64,000 bases of DNA, from assembly GCA_015501585.1 (NCBI GenBank), contig JADNRY010000010.1:1-64000 (forward strand), read 5' to 3'. Below are positions 32,895 to 44,951 of this stretch, piece by piece. The stretch is from Rhodocollybia butyracea (Eukaryota > Basidiomycota > Agaricomycetes > Agaricales > Omphalotaceae). A program made the position numbers and the translations under genes. How positions within the stretch are numbered: position 1 is the stretch's first letter; each line of letters begins with the position of its first letter. The notes below the pieces were generated by a model that saw nothing but the letters and a program-made list of their open reading frames with translations, searched no databases and was not told where the DNA came from.

Positions 32895-34598
32895 ATGGAG
32901 TTTTCAACGTTTCTCTCTCAAATAAACGATACACTAATCGCCGAAAATGGAGCAAACCTGGCCTATCTACTGCGACCAACCAGTCCTCACGGAAAACAAC
33001 TAGTAAGGGAATTTCGCAATCCAACCGTAAGTTGCTCAATCAACTCTTGTCCATTTACAATTCAAGTGATTTGTAGCAAGAAAGTCTAGAACGGATGTAC
33101 AAAGGAACAATAAAAAGTCCATGGGATGAAATAGCGATAAAATACGTCTTGACTTGCTCCCATGTAGCACGGCGACGGCCTCAGGACGCATATCGAGAGC
33201 ATTCGGCATTGGTTCTGTAAGTATGTGGCCTGACATGCTCCAAGATTCCGTTGCTTATTGCTCATATGTTTCAGCTCATTTTTATCGCGTTTCTTCACGG
33301 AAAATCGAGGATGGACGCTTCCAGCTTTGTTTTCGATCTTGCGGGACTTGCGGGATCTTGCATTTGATGTAGATTCAGAATCTTCAAATTTCATGGACGT
33401 GGCTTACCCGCGCGCTAGGCAGATTTTTATGCAAAGTATAACGGGCAGAATAGCGAATGCATGGAAGACGCAGCAAGGAAAATTGCGAGTGCTTTTGGGA
33501 AATGTATTGATGATAGGTACGTCGTTTGTTCTTGGATTCGTTACCAGTTCTTGACAATTTCCCATGCAGGACATCACCTCCAGATCAGTCTCGAAAATGG
33601 GGTGTCTATTATGTCGTCGGTTTGGTTCTAAAGTCATACTTCCGAGTGCGTGTTTCTCTTCAATATCCATGCCAGCTCCAAGTAACACCTCCACAGTTGA
33701 AGAAAATCTCCCTCTCGAAGAATATTTTGAGAGCACTGGAAGCTAATCACGACATCCCAGCTCTGGAACACTATCCTCGTTCTCACCAAGTATGCCGTGA
33801 TGTTCCTTTTTTCTGATCGTGGCTATCGCCTTATGCTGCCTCCAGGTCACATTTCGGTACTACCTTGGGATGCTGTACTTTCTTAACGAAGACCACGCAA
33901 AGGTGCGTTTTGAATCTCAAAGTTTATTTCAAGATGACTCAAATAATGCTCTAGGCTGAGCAAGAACTCACGCTTGCGTTCTACCACTGTCACCTTGAGG
34001 CACACACCAACCAGGAGTGCGTGGGTTATTTACCGTTCAGGATGATCTGAAACTGACCCTCAAATAGACGGATTCTCGCTTATCTCCTTCCCCTACGCCT
34101 GCTTAAAGGGCATCTACCGTCTGACGAACTAATGGAAAGGTTCCCAGCACTCTCAGAACTCTTCTCTCCATTCGTGAATGCCATTCGCACCGGAGACATC
34201 ACCGCATTCGATCGAGCATTGGAAGGAAGGGAATCGAAGCTGGTAGATCTGAACCTAATGCTTACGGTTGAACGAGCTCGTGAGCTGTGTTTACGAGGTC
34301 TATTTCGTCGAGTGTAAGTTACCTATTGCCGCATCTGCTTGTCACTCAACTTGATTCTGTGTCTAGATGGGTAGCATCTGACAAAGCATCGCGCATCCCG
34401 ATAGCAATGTTCCATTGCTCTCTGCGAATTTCAGGTATGGACGTTGAGCAAGAAGAGGCAGAGTGCTTGGTGGCAAATATGATTTATAAAGGCTTTATGC
34501 GAGGCTATATCAGCCATGAAAAGCAGATGGTTGTCCTTGCGATGGCAAATGCATTTCCTAGACTTGCGGATAGACCTTCGCCTTATGGCTCATTATGA
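32895..34598 (+). CDS. CSN12: PCI-domain protein, CSN12 / PCID2 (Thp1) family (409 aa)
   Basis: Ten exons: 32895-33026, 33077-33216, 33275-33368, 33419-33516, 33570-33645, 33697-33789, 33846-33902, 33955-34016, 34068-34313 and 34367-34598 (1,230 nt, all in frame). The N-terminal helices and KWGVYYVVGLVLKSYF lead to KNILRALEANHDIP, then YPRSHQVTFRYYLGMLYFLNED and AEQELTLAFYHCH. The PCI winged helix is EAECLVANMIYKGFMRGYIS, ending NAFPRL. This is the order seen in CSN12 of fungi and PCID2 of animals, which act in TREX-2/mRNA export or with the COP9 signalosome. The two families are hard to split on sight, so the symbol is provisional. The choice of the 50-nt intron 3 is needed to keep DADFYAKYNGQ in frame. 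Confidence 0.8.
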
Positions 34599-35072
34599 TT
34601 CTATCGGCTCCGGACGCGATTACTTCTTTGTTTGCTCTAGTCAATTAAAACAATATCTCTGGAACAGCTCCAAGCGTTAGTATCTCTTATGAAGGACCTC
34701 GAGCCCACGAGATCAAAATGCGCCGCTTTGCGTAGGGATCCCTCAGTTTGTCAGCTCGAGAGGTGAACACGATTTTATCCAAGCGAGGTCCACAATCGGC
34801 TGTTGGCGGCAAACGATAGCGCTACCAGCCATCGCACGAAAACTTAGACCGCGGTGAGATTGTGGAAGCGTCACCACAAGGCGGATAAAATTCATGTTGA
34901 AGATGTCGCAGTATGGTTGCAGGTTAAGCCTGTGTTTAACGAATGTACCCATTACTCATGCATAATGGACCATTCTATGCCGAGAGGTAGACTGGTTAGG
35001 GCCAAAAGCCTATATCGAACGCCTTTAAATCGGACTTTGTTTACTAAAGTCAATGTACTAATTTGCGCGTTT
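34599..35072. other. Intergenic 3' ends, no gene seen
   Basis: 474 bp between convergent 3' ends; no credible ORF, repeat or RNA seen. Confidence 0.5.
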
Positions 35073-38000
35073 CTACTGAACGACAGAGCTTCCGGCATCC
35101 TCTTGCATATCCTGCATCCGTTGCTCAATTACCTCATTCAACTTGACCTGGAAAATAACAATCAATTTAATTTCTAAAATGTTAACAAGAACCGAGCTTA
35201 CCATCCTATCACGTCCGACATGAGGAGCAAACCGCACAATCCTCTCTTCAGGCCCAATTTCAACAAGATCATCGATTAGAGTCTGACACAGAATAACGCA
35301 AGCAGCAAAAGGATTCATTCCATCCACAGCAGCCAAATTTGATTCGCCCTAGAAATCAGCTCTGGATGAGCAAGTATCCGCACCACAAATCATCCTCACT
35401 CACCTCAACATCATCTTCAAGCCACGCACGATCCCCCCACAATATCCCACCCGTCCCATCCCTCACCTCTGCCTCATCACCAAACTTTCTCACCAAACCC
35501 GCAGCCTCACGCACTGAATCCGCAAAAGCAGTCATTACCCGACATCCCGCGCGCTTATGCCCACAAGCTTCAGCGAGCGCCACACCCCTCCGAAACTTCC
35601 CCACCGCCTTCAGCACTGGCGGCGAATACGCACTCAAGCTCTCCTCAGCATTCGCACTGCTCTCGCACTTGGATGGTTTGAACGCCATCGACGGCACAAA
35701 AGCTTCAAACACTACAAGCAGGTGGTCGTACCTCCAGGATTGAGCACTGACGTTATCGGTGACGATACCGACTGCGGATGGAAGAGCAAAGAGATTCGTG
35801 AAGATGATGGCTGTATGGGGGTCAATGATGAGATCGACGTCCGTGAGGGTATCGCGCTCCACCAAGTTGATATTACAAGATTCTTTACGAAAAGACCGCA
35901 CGAGGGCCTGTTTCTGAAGTATGTTTACTGAAGCCATATACCAATGCGCAGGAGCAGCCGTGCGTAGGGTTGAGGTTTCCTCACGAGGCTCAGACAAGCG
36001 AAGCGTATCTTTATCGAATATCGTCTCTGGAGCAGATTTAGATTTCAAAGTTGTAGTGCTAGGATGTGCGTCTGGAGCGACAGGAATCTCCATGAGAGGT
36101 TTGGGAATGGGTTCTGGGGTACGGAGCTTCTTGGCGCGTAATTTCGAAAACAGTGCGATGCCCGCGGAATGGTCATGGAATGGAATGTCGAACGGTTTCG
36201 TGTTGGAGGAAGGAGGGACGTCAGAAGGGGAAGGGGAGGGTAGCATCTTATTATTCTGTGACATCGTCGTATCCGTAGTTGCAGGGAGGACGACTTGAGA
36301 ATCAAGAGAAAGCGGCACAAACGGGGCTTCCCCAAAATGGTTTGGCGTAACCCAAGGTCCTGGAATATGCTCTCCCGCATCTAAACAAGACCAGTCATGA
36401 TCTTCGAGAGACGTACCACCAGCAACATCTGTAACATGATGTTCGAGAACGTCTTTATCACTAGCGCTGGCACCACCCCAATCAAAACCAGCAACATGGC
36501 GTGTAGGGGAAACCGATAGGTAATCGCAGTCCATGAACCCAATACCCGAATCATCTACAGAATCCTGGTGGTGATACCCATGGCTTTCGTCCCGACACCC
36601 GACAGATGCCCGTTCACTCCGAGTCCCCCATTCCAATTCCAAACGCGGACGCTTCGTACGTCGGTATTGATCCTCTTCTTCTTCACCTTCATCACTCGCG
36701 TTCTGGTGTGCGTGTGCCGAAGCGAGGGACCATGGTCGAGGATAAAGAGCAAGAGAAGGGGAGTAAGAATGTGAGTAGGAATAGCCGCTCGAGTCTATGT
36801 TGGGATGACCCTGTCCGAACTGATCGTCCTCTAGTCCTTCTGGGAACAACCCCGAGTCGAGAGCAAGCAAAGGGTCTCGATTCTCTTTATCGCTATCGCC
36901 ACCACCATCTTCGCCTGGGGCGTATCCGTATTCATATCCGTATCCGCTTTCGAACCTGTTTTCGTACCCCTCTTGGTATGGATACCCAACAGAAGGCATC
37001 AAATCAATGAATTCATCACCGGGGGCGGGGGCGGAGGCAGGTTGATCCCACGTAGTGGTGTTATCGATGTCATTGGTGTGAGAGTCTCCTCTTGCGAAAT
37101 AAAACGGATCACCAAACCGAGTTTCGGGGCGATGGGAAACGGTGTCCCCGATAGAAGCAGAAGTGAAAGATGGATTCATATCCGCGTTCGAGTTCGGGTT
37201 CGTATTTGCTGCGAAGGCAGGAGAGGGAGGGGCAGAAGCAAAAGCATGACTCTGCTCTTCGAAATCGTTTCCGGTTTCTACTCCAGCATCAGCGCCTTCC
37301 TCTTCAGGATCCGTATCCATATCCACTTCGACCTCGCGCCCCGCAGGTACTACAATTTCGTCGCGACTAGTACCAACCCCACCCAACCCCATCAATCTCC
37401 GCCGCTCCTCCCTACTCAACATAATCCCACTCCTCTTCCTATCCTCCTCCTCTCGTGCATGCAACACCCTCGAAATCACATCATCCGCTTTCTTCGACCA
37501 TTCCGTCCAGATCTTTTCTTCTGCGTCCGATGAGAGCGGTGAACCCGGCTGCGACTGGTACTGCGACTTTGCTTTCTCGATTTCCTCTTCATCCCCCATC
37601 AACACCAACTCCCCCGCTCTCACCTGATCTACCAGACTCACCACCCTTGCAATCCCCTGCTCCAGCGTCACACCCATTCGATCGAAAGCGTTCAACACAC
37701 TAGTATTGTTAGTGATATAATCATGTTCAACACCGACGACGGCTTCGTCGGTGGGGAGAGGATCCAAAGATGTGAATGGGCTGGATGGAAAGGTAACATA
37801 TACGTTAGCATTATTTACGCATGATCAAGAAAAGAAAACAAGACTACTCACACCCACGAAAGCTGCAACGTAGCCGACTGCCTTCCTTTCGTCTTCTTCA
37901 AAAACCGATGATAGGTACCAGTACAACTCGAACCGCCCGAACCAGAACCTGGGGGCACAATGTAATCACTCAACCTCTTCGGCAGGAACAGAATCTTATC

Positions 38001-40288
38001 CGGAGGGTGTTCATTTGGTGGAGGAAGGTTCGGGACTGCATGAAAAAGAGGGAAAAAAGGGGGGGTAGATGGTTCAGCATAAACATAGACATGAACATAA
38101 ATCAATAATCCAAACATACCCTCCATAAACATCTCCCTCCCATCCGCCATCACCAGCTTTTCCTGCATCACGAAGCCCAGCGGGGTATTCGCCTCCTTAT
38201 CATCCCGCACACCCTCCAAAATCGCGTAGATGTCCTGTTCGAACGAGACTGGATCGCTCGGTTGGATGGTGCCCGCAGTGGGAGAGCCATTGATACCAGC
38301 GTTTGACCCGGATTGGGGTATCAATGATTCTAGCGATTCGATATCCACTTCCCCTTCTTCCGACTCGCTTATTTTCACCTCGTCTGTTTTCATTTTCGTT
38401 TTCGTTCCCGTCCCATCATCCTCATCTTCATCAAACTGCATTATCGGCGAAGATGCAGGAGAGACTCTAGCTTTAGGAGGCGACGAAGGCTTTGGCTTTG
38501 GCTTGTTATTGGTGTTGAAAGCGTCAAGCAGGAAAGCCGCGAGACTATAACGATAACAAACGTTGAGTATCCAATCTCATCTAACTGATGGATATAAAGA
38601 TGAATAAAAAACCACCCACTCACCTCTTATTCGCACCAATCCTCTTAGGTTTTGTCGTATTATTCACCCGTCCGGATTCGAAACGTTTCGAGCGGGGGAG
38701 TGCAGGAAGATCTAGTACAAATGGATCGGATATTTAGAAAGAGATAAATAAAAAACACAAAAACACAAACGAACCCATCCTCGAATCCTTCAACAGCCTA
38801 ACTGGCGTCATCAACTCCGTATCCGGAGAGGATACCCTCAATCCCCTCATTTTCGAGTAATCATTGAGCTGGTCGATCTCTTCTTGGCTTGAGTGAGGGG
38901 TGGTGATGGATGATGTAGACGCGCCTGGAGCAGGTGAAGATGAATGGTACGTTTCTGTGAAGGGGAATCAGTACGATGGCGAAGGAAAACGAAGGAAAAA
39001 CTTGAAAATGAAAAACACTTACCCCAGCCATCCACAATCTTCATACTCTCATTCCTCAAGTCCATTTCCTCGTCTTCGATCTTCACGGGAAGGAGCTTCG
39101 CGATTACTGGGAGCTGCGCGCACGAACGCGGAGGTGGTCCTGATAAAACGGGATATAAAACATCAGCCATCCTGGTACCCGCAAGTTCGTCCACGGATGC
39201 TGCATCGAAATCCAAAATTTGCTTCGCCGGGTTATCTTCAAGCGTTGTCCGCTCCGCTCCATTTATCTTTCTCGCCTCCCCTTCAGCCCCAACCTGCCCA
39301 GACCCAGACACAAACCCAAACCTCCGCCGCCTCGAAAAGATAGGTACAAACTCCGGTGAGAACCCAAGACCAAGATGCAAAGGTGGCGAGTCCAATCGCG
39401 CACTAGGATCGAGCCATCTGTTTTTATAATTAGGGCCAGGACGAGAAAGCGCTGCGGTGGCTTTGAGCAAGTTTTTGACTTGAGGGACTATTGCTGGTCC
39501 GAGGGAAAATGTAACGTTTCTGCGAGGGAAAGAAAGAATTTAGATGAGATGCTAGATAAACAAGCGACCAAAAGAAAAACATACAACACGGATTCTAGAT
39601 TTACAGCAGGCTCTTCGATAGCTGGATTCAAAACAGGCTTGTTGATGCTGACTTTCGATGAATTGAGAAACGCGACATGCGAAACATCAAGTGAGGCTCG
39701 AAAGGCATTCGATCCTGGACGCGGTGTTTCTCGTCTGGCGCGTCTAGAAAGTATCGGTATGAATGGTTCATCCAGCGTAAACGGCTTGTCTAGATCCAGA
39801 ATCAAAGTCAGATACGCATATATACCGTATATACATTCGGAAAACACGCACGATTATCCCCGTCTATCGCACGCTGAGATGCACTCTTGCCTTTTAACGT
39901 CGCCAAAAAGTTCCGGATATACGTTATCGCGGCAGCTGAATTCGTTGGCTTTTCATCGTAGGGCTCGAGATCGGTATCTAACGCGTAAAAACGCGCAAGG
40001 GCATCAAAGGGTTCTTCAGGAAGCCGAACGGAGAAGTTGTCTGATAGAGGAACTGGGCACAAGCATTGAGAGAGCAGCTAGATGCGAGATATATCAGCAT
40101 ATATATGAGTATGAGATTATTGGAGAAAGGAAAAAAAGTCAAGTTGGGCTGCGACTTACTTCGTTGACGGCTTTTTCAGTAAAATCGACATAGTTAGTGG
40201 TGATATGTTGGGTAGCGTAGTCGTAGAGCAGGTTTCGAATATGAGCACGGAGAGTTTCTTCTTGACGAGCGTCTTCAAAGATACCCAT
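35073..40288 (-). CDS. Large protein with C-terminal XPF-like domain, candidate SHOC1/ZIP2 (1,510 aa)
   Basis: Eleven exons: 40160-40288, 39852-40077, 39585-39789, 39023-39519, 38775-38954, 38624-38711, 38120-38544, 37852-38035, 35404-37780, 35202-35348 and 35073-35147 (4,533 nt, in frame). The long middle is acidic and disordered. The C-terminal part (about 1263-1490) reads like an inactive XPF nuclease fold: ILQKQALVRSFRKESCNINLVER, DLIIDPHTAIIF, SWRYDHLLVVFEAF, GDEAEVRDGT and GMNPFAACVIL, the last being the XPF-type helix-hairpin-helix entry. This matches the SHOC1/ZIP2 group of ZMM proteins, which stabilise meiotic crossover intermediates with SPO16. Large size also fits SHOC1. No catalytic ERK-x3-D motif is seen, as in that group. 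Alternative: another XPF-like protein. The 5' exons were copied into the array downstream. Confidence 0.6.
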
Positions 40289-41505
40289 TGAAGTTGTTGG
40301 TAGCGAAAAGATAAGCGTTGATAATGAAGAAGCCTTCAAGCCGCGTCACTACAAGTTAGCGCATAGTTTTTCTCTAAACATTGCAGCATCCTGAAAGGCT
40401 GAATTTTGAACTTTGACTCTAAGCAATCCTGGACCAGTCAGAAACTTGAATTACAAAACTGAAGAACAGTGATGGTTCAAAAGAACAAAACGGCGCGTAT
40501 GGGCGCTCGGTAACGGCCCGGGATAAGGGGACGGACTTTTGGACTTTTGTACTGACTCCTAATAAGGCTCCTAAGGCTCCTGGCACGGCGAGGGTAAACG
40601 TTTAAACCACCGTCGTTGTTATCACACTCAACATCCGTATCACAAACCGCTAGTAGCATGCCAACTTCTCTACTGTAACTGAGTCGGACTCTGAAGATCT
40701 GACTCTGACTACAATTTGAACGCTATGCATCTGTACATGACTTACAGCAGATTCAGAACCACTGCCTAGCTCAGCTTCGAGTCGTCCTACAGTGATTCCT
40801 CCAGCTGGAGCTGAAACGCCATTCTGCCATGCGAGCGGAGGCAGCATGATAGGCAGCATCCTTGTAGGCCAGGACACCGCCTCTCGTCAGCTCTCGTCCC
40901 GACACTGCACCAGAAGTATGAAATAACTTTCGGGGTCCGCTTTTGAAATACCAATAGGGACCACCTGGCCGGTTTTCCTTTCCTTTCCACTGAGAAGTGA
41001 TCAAAGTCAGAATAGCCCAGGCGATCATATGTTCTGTGACGGTAGTCTGACTAGCCAACAGTGACAGTGTGGAGGACGAGCGTATTTGCAGTCGGCTCGG
41101 TTACTTCGGCGTCTCCTCGCTATGCTTAAGCTTGTCACGCTTTTTAGCGGTTGCAAATAGGCTCTATTGTATCATCGTTTATCGCTTTTCTCCTTCAGCA
41201 CGAGTTTACCTTCTTCTGCCAGGTCAAGCTTGTAACGTGGAGGAACGGAGACGACTGTTTGTACCCTGCCCCTCTTTTGTCCCTGTAGTTTTCTGCGGGT
41301 CGAACGCACTACATCATCTTCGAACTCGCTATAGCGTGGCGGTGCGGAGCCGGGTGTTCTGTTGGGGGACATCTTTGATCTGTACTCTACTCCCTAGATC
41401 TTCAAGGATAAAAATCTGCTGGAAATGTTCCCATCAATCTGCTGGTTCAGTCCCCTACCGAAATACAGCTTGCCGGTCAAGCTCCTTGCAAAACAACTCT
41501 CAATA
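40289..41505. promoter_or_regulatory. Divergent upstream module, SHOC1/ZIP2-like gene / secreted protein A
   Basis: 1.2 kb with no gene. Its blocks recur upstream of the other copies: a TTTCGGGGTCCG...TTTTGAAATACCA block (40926-40950; also 44470, 47537), a GTGGCGGTGCGGAGCCGG block (41338; also 44750, 47956) and AGGTCAAGCTTGTAAC (41221; also 44651, 47828). The last two lie within 310 bp of the ATGs and are good candidates for the promoter of the secreted-protein family. Confidence 0.5.
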
Positions 41506-42445
41506 ATGCGCTCTCTTCTTCTCTTTGTCTTCATAACTAGCTGCATGCTGGCTGTATACCCTGTACCGGTGCCAGGGGGGAAAAACAATGCGTCAGGATC
41601 ATCGCCCAAAGTAAGTGTTGAGTGGGTTGATTGTACTACCTGATACCCACACTTGCCAGAATTATCCCTTTCCGCCAGCTGTAAATGTTTACTGGGTTGA
41701 CTGTACTACCTACTAATACCCACATCTTGCCAGAAACCTTCCGGCTCCGGCAATTCCAGAACACCAGCGGTGCCAGCGCCAGCACAAGAACAAGTAAGTG
41801 TTTACTGGGTCAACCGTAATACATAATACCCACATCTACCCAACAAAACCCAAGACTGTGCACGCAGATGTAAGTGTTTACCAGGATAATCATACTATAC
41901 CTAATACCCATTGGCAGATACCTTTCGCCACCGTGTTCTTCACTGACCGACTTGGTAATGAGCTCCCTGGAAAACTCGTCGGCAGCCAGAGTCGTGCCCT
42001 CACCACCGTGTTTGGTACAGCACTAGGCTTCGCGGGCCAGCTGGGTGGCCTAATAGCATACGCCGGTCTATATTACCCACAGGAACCTAACCATGAGCGG
42101 TGGTTTTATTTCAAAGTTGAAGGACTGTATAAAGAATGTATGAAAAAACCATGTTCTGGGTGGGCAGCAAGAGGTCGTGAGTAGTTGCTCCCGGATCTCA
42201 TTTTCCTAGCGTTCCTTATATACCCTTTGCTAGGTGCATTCAATCGCAAAGGAATGAGCCAAGGCAGGTATCAGAAGTACTATATGGGCATTGGTCAAGG
42301 TGTAGGTGTGGACTTTAAAGCCCTCAAGGGCAAGCCTGAGGAAAATGATAAGATGATAAACGAATGGGTTAGACTTAACAACGCCTATATAGAATCATTT
42401 ACTATTTCTGGGCAGACTTTAATTTTCAATATTACATCTATCTAA
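41506..42445 (+). CDS. Small secreted protein A of a local three-copy family (223 aa)
   Basis: Exons 41506-41610, 41660-41680, 41734-41793, 41855-41869, 41918-42176 and 42234-42445 (672 nt). The signal peptide is MRSLLLFVFITSCMLA, followed by VYPVPVPGG. The next three tiny exons (21, 60 and 15 nt) code for a Pro/Ala/Ser-rich linker, and their introns are near copies of each other. A conserved globular part follows (IPFATVFFTDRLGNELPGKL, then FYFKVEGLYKECM, then PCSGWAARGR), ending YYMGIGQG, then FKALKGKPEEND. There are two conserved Cys (ECM, PCSG). I do not recognise the family; it is probably lineage-specific. The 15-nt exon uses a weak AAG acceptor because the usual CCAG is mutated; skipping it also keeps the frame. 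Confidence 0.7.
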
Positions 42446-43577
42446 ATTGACCAATGTTGTCCAATATACCTCATAGCTAACATATTAACAACTTACAGTT
42501 GTACAGTAAGTATGTACTGTTTCATCGCTGTTTTCGTTCAAGGGCATTTGAGACAAAACTGCGCTACGATGAACGGTATGAGGCTCCTGGCACAACGAGG
42601 GTAAATTACCGTAGTCGTTATCACGCTCAACATCTGGTTCACAAAGTAGCATATCAACTTTTTTACAGTCAGAGTGTCGGACTCTGACTCTGACTATGAA
42701 CGGCGGAACGCTATGCCTGAAGCTTCGAGTTTGAAGGCTTGACTCTTGGTACCTAGAGCAGATTCGGCACCACTACAGACCACTACCCACCGATTCAAGC
42801 CCAGAGTCGTCCCACAGTGATTCCTCCAGTTGGAGCTGGAACGTCATTCTGCCATGCGAGCGGAGGCAGCACGATAGGCAGCATTCCTGTAAGTAGGACA
42901 GGGCACCGCCTCTCGTCCCAACGCTGCATCAGAAGTATGAAATAATAACTTTCGGGGTCCGCTAGGACCCCTGATTATACGGTTCGAACCCGGTTGAAAA
43001 ATTTCCGGTTATAGGCCGGGATTATACGAACCAAAATTGGGCTCAGGTGCTCCCTGATGATACAAACTCTCAAGCAGGTTAAAAAATTTTCTCTACGCAT
43101 GGTCGAGGTCCTATTTCACGTTTTCATGTTCTCTACAAGCTTTCTATGTTATGATATACTACTTTCTAGACTTAAAATGTTTCATACAATTATCCAGTGC
43201 CTTTTTCCCCTTCATAGTGCTATCGAAATATCCCGTGTGATTATCAATGGAGTTAGGAACACGCAGCAATCCCGTGGGAGCAACATGTAGAGTGGCTGCC
43301 ACTGGCTGGTGCGGTGTAAAGCCCCTGGGCTGTGAGGCAAAGGGGCTGAGAGCGGGCTAGCTGATATAGCAAGATAAGAGCAGGTAAGGCTGAAAGCTTA
43401 GCTGATAGCAGCTAAAAGAGTCCTTAAATCCCACCAAGTGCACACAACCCAATTCTATTGAGAGTACACACGAAGTGGCAGGAAGGAAAGGAACTAAAGA
43501 TTACATAATAAGCGCTATTGATAATAACCAAAGCGGCGCCAATTCCGTAGCCGTTACATGCGGTAAGTTGAATGAGA
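42446..43577. repeat. Partial array unit lacking the secreted-protein gene
   Basis: 42560-42965 repeats the module at 40555-40985 (GGCTCCTGGCAC..., CAGTGATTCCTCCAG..., CTTTCGGGGTCCG). No coding part follows. 42975-43030 holds a GGTTCGAACCCGG string that looks like a pol III B-box but has no matching A-box in order. The remainder is unexplained. Confidence 0.5.
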
Positions 43578-43669
43578 GAGCACAGAGAGTTTCTTCTTGG
43601 TGGGCGTCTTCAAAGATACCCATTGAAGTTGTTGGTAGCAGAAAGATAAGCATTGATAATGAAGAAGCC
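43578..43669 (-). pseudogene. Exon-1 remnant of the SHOC1/ZIP2-like gene (unit 2)
   Basis: Minus strand reads MGIFEDAHQEETLCAL, copying MGIFEDARQEETLRAH at 40288. Only the start of exon 1 and its 5' leader remain, and the leader is interrupted by a MITE at 43670. Confidence 0.75.
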
Positions 43670-43833
43670 TTCCACTGCATGCAAATCACCATAAATTTTG
43701 GTGCAAATAGTAAAATTATGTTAAAATTGTATGAGGTTTCATACAATTTTAACATAATCTTACTACCTTCACACATGTTTAACATAATTTTACTACTTCC
43801 ACAAAAATTTATGTTGATTTGCAGGCAGTGGAA
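43670..43833. mobile_element. MITE, 164 bp, with 30-bp-class inverted ends
   Basis: Left end TTCCACTGCATGCAAATC; right end, inverted, TTCCACTGCCTGCAAATC; the similarity continues for about 32 bp. The middle is a further palindrome (ATTGTATGAGG...TCATACAAT). The same leader is uninterrupted at 40331-40345 and at 46842-46856 (GAAGCCTTCAAGCCGCG), giving two paralogous empty sites that show a clean insertion. A TTC direct repeat may be the target duplication. No coding capacity. Confidence 0.75.
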
Positions 43834-44951
43834 TTCAAGCCGCGTCACTACAAGTTAGCGCATAGTTTTTCTCCAAACACTGCAGCATCCTGATAAGGCT
43901 GAGTTTTGAACTTTGACTCTAAGCAATCCTGGACCAGTGTCATTGTCAGAAACTCGAATTACAAAACTGAGAACAGTGATGGTTCAAAATAACAGTGGCG
44001 CGTATAGGCGCTCGGTGAACCCAAGTTAGCGGCCCGGGATAAGACGATGTGAGGATGGAGGACTTTTGCACTGACTCCTGAGGTTCCTGGCACAATGAGG
44101 TAAACCACTGTCATCATCACACTCAACATCTGTATCGCAAACCGCTGGTAGCATGTCAACTTTTTTACAGTCAGAGAATCGGAGTTTCTGACTACAATTT
44201 GAACGCCAATTGAACCCTAGGCATCTGTGTATGATTCTTGGTACTTACAGCAGATTTAGAACCATTCACCGCCAATTCAAGCTCAAGCTCAGCGCTCAGC
44301 GCCAGCATCAAGTCGTCCCCCAGATCAAGTGATTCCTCCAGCTGGACGCCGAGTGGAGCCAGCACGATCATCCCTGTACTAGTAGGACAGGGCATCGCCT
44401 CTCGTCCCAATGCGCCTTCTGCGCCGCTTAGACTGTAACATCAGAACTTAGAAGTGAAACAACATACTTTCGGGGTCCGGTTTTGAAATACCAGAGTGAG
44501 TTGGAATACTGTAGCCGAGGCGATCATGTTCTGTGACGGTAGTCCGAGTCATACGAGAGATAGGACTGACCATCATTATGATTATCTCTTTTTCTACCTC
44601 AGTGCGGGTGTACCTAGGTGTATACCTTCCTCTCTGCTCCTCTCTCTGCAGGTCAAGCTTGTAACATGGCGGAACGGAGCCGGCTGTTTGTGCCCTGCCC
44701 CTCTTTTGCCCCTGCAGTCTTCTGCGGTCAGACAGTCCCTGTAAGTAGTGTGGCGGTGCGGAGCCGGCTGTTCGGTTGTGGGACATCTTTGATCTGTACT
44801 CTCCCCTACTCTCCCGGTCCTTATTTTGATAATATTCAAGTATAAAAAGCAACTTATGGCTGGAAATGTTCCCATCAATCTGCTGGTTCAGTCCCTCACC
44901 GAAATACAGCTTGCTGGTCAAGCTGCATTCCTTACAATATAACTCTCAAAA
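43834..44951. repeat. Upstream module of array unit 2
   Basis: Copies the leader of the SHOC1/ZIP2-like gene and the secreted-protein promoter (blocks at 44100-44490 and 44640-44900). No gene. Confidence 0.6.

Noticed and set aside
33387..33420. 20-nt intron in the PCI gene
   Set aside because: Too short to splice; a 50-nt intron (33369-33418) gives the same frame.
35339..37703. Several plus-strand ORFs of 82-186 aa
   Set aside because: Shadows of the long low-complexity exon on the minus strand.
39375..40193. 272-aa plus-strand ORF
   Set aside because: Runs antisense across exons and introns of the SHOC1/ZIP2-like gene, which has a consistent multi-exon model on the other strand.
42975..43030. 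GGTTCGAACCCGG string as a tRNA or SINE
   Set aside because: No A-box upstream at the right distance and no cloverleaf.
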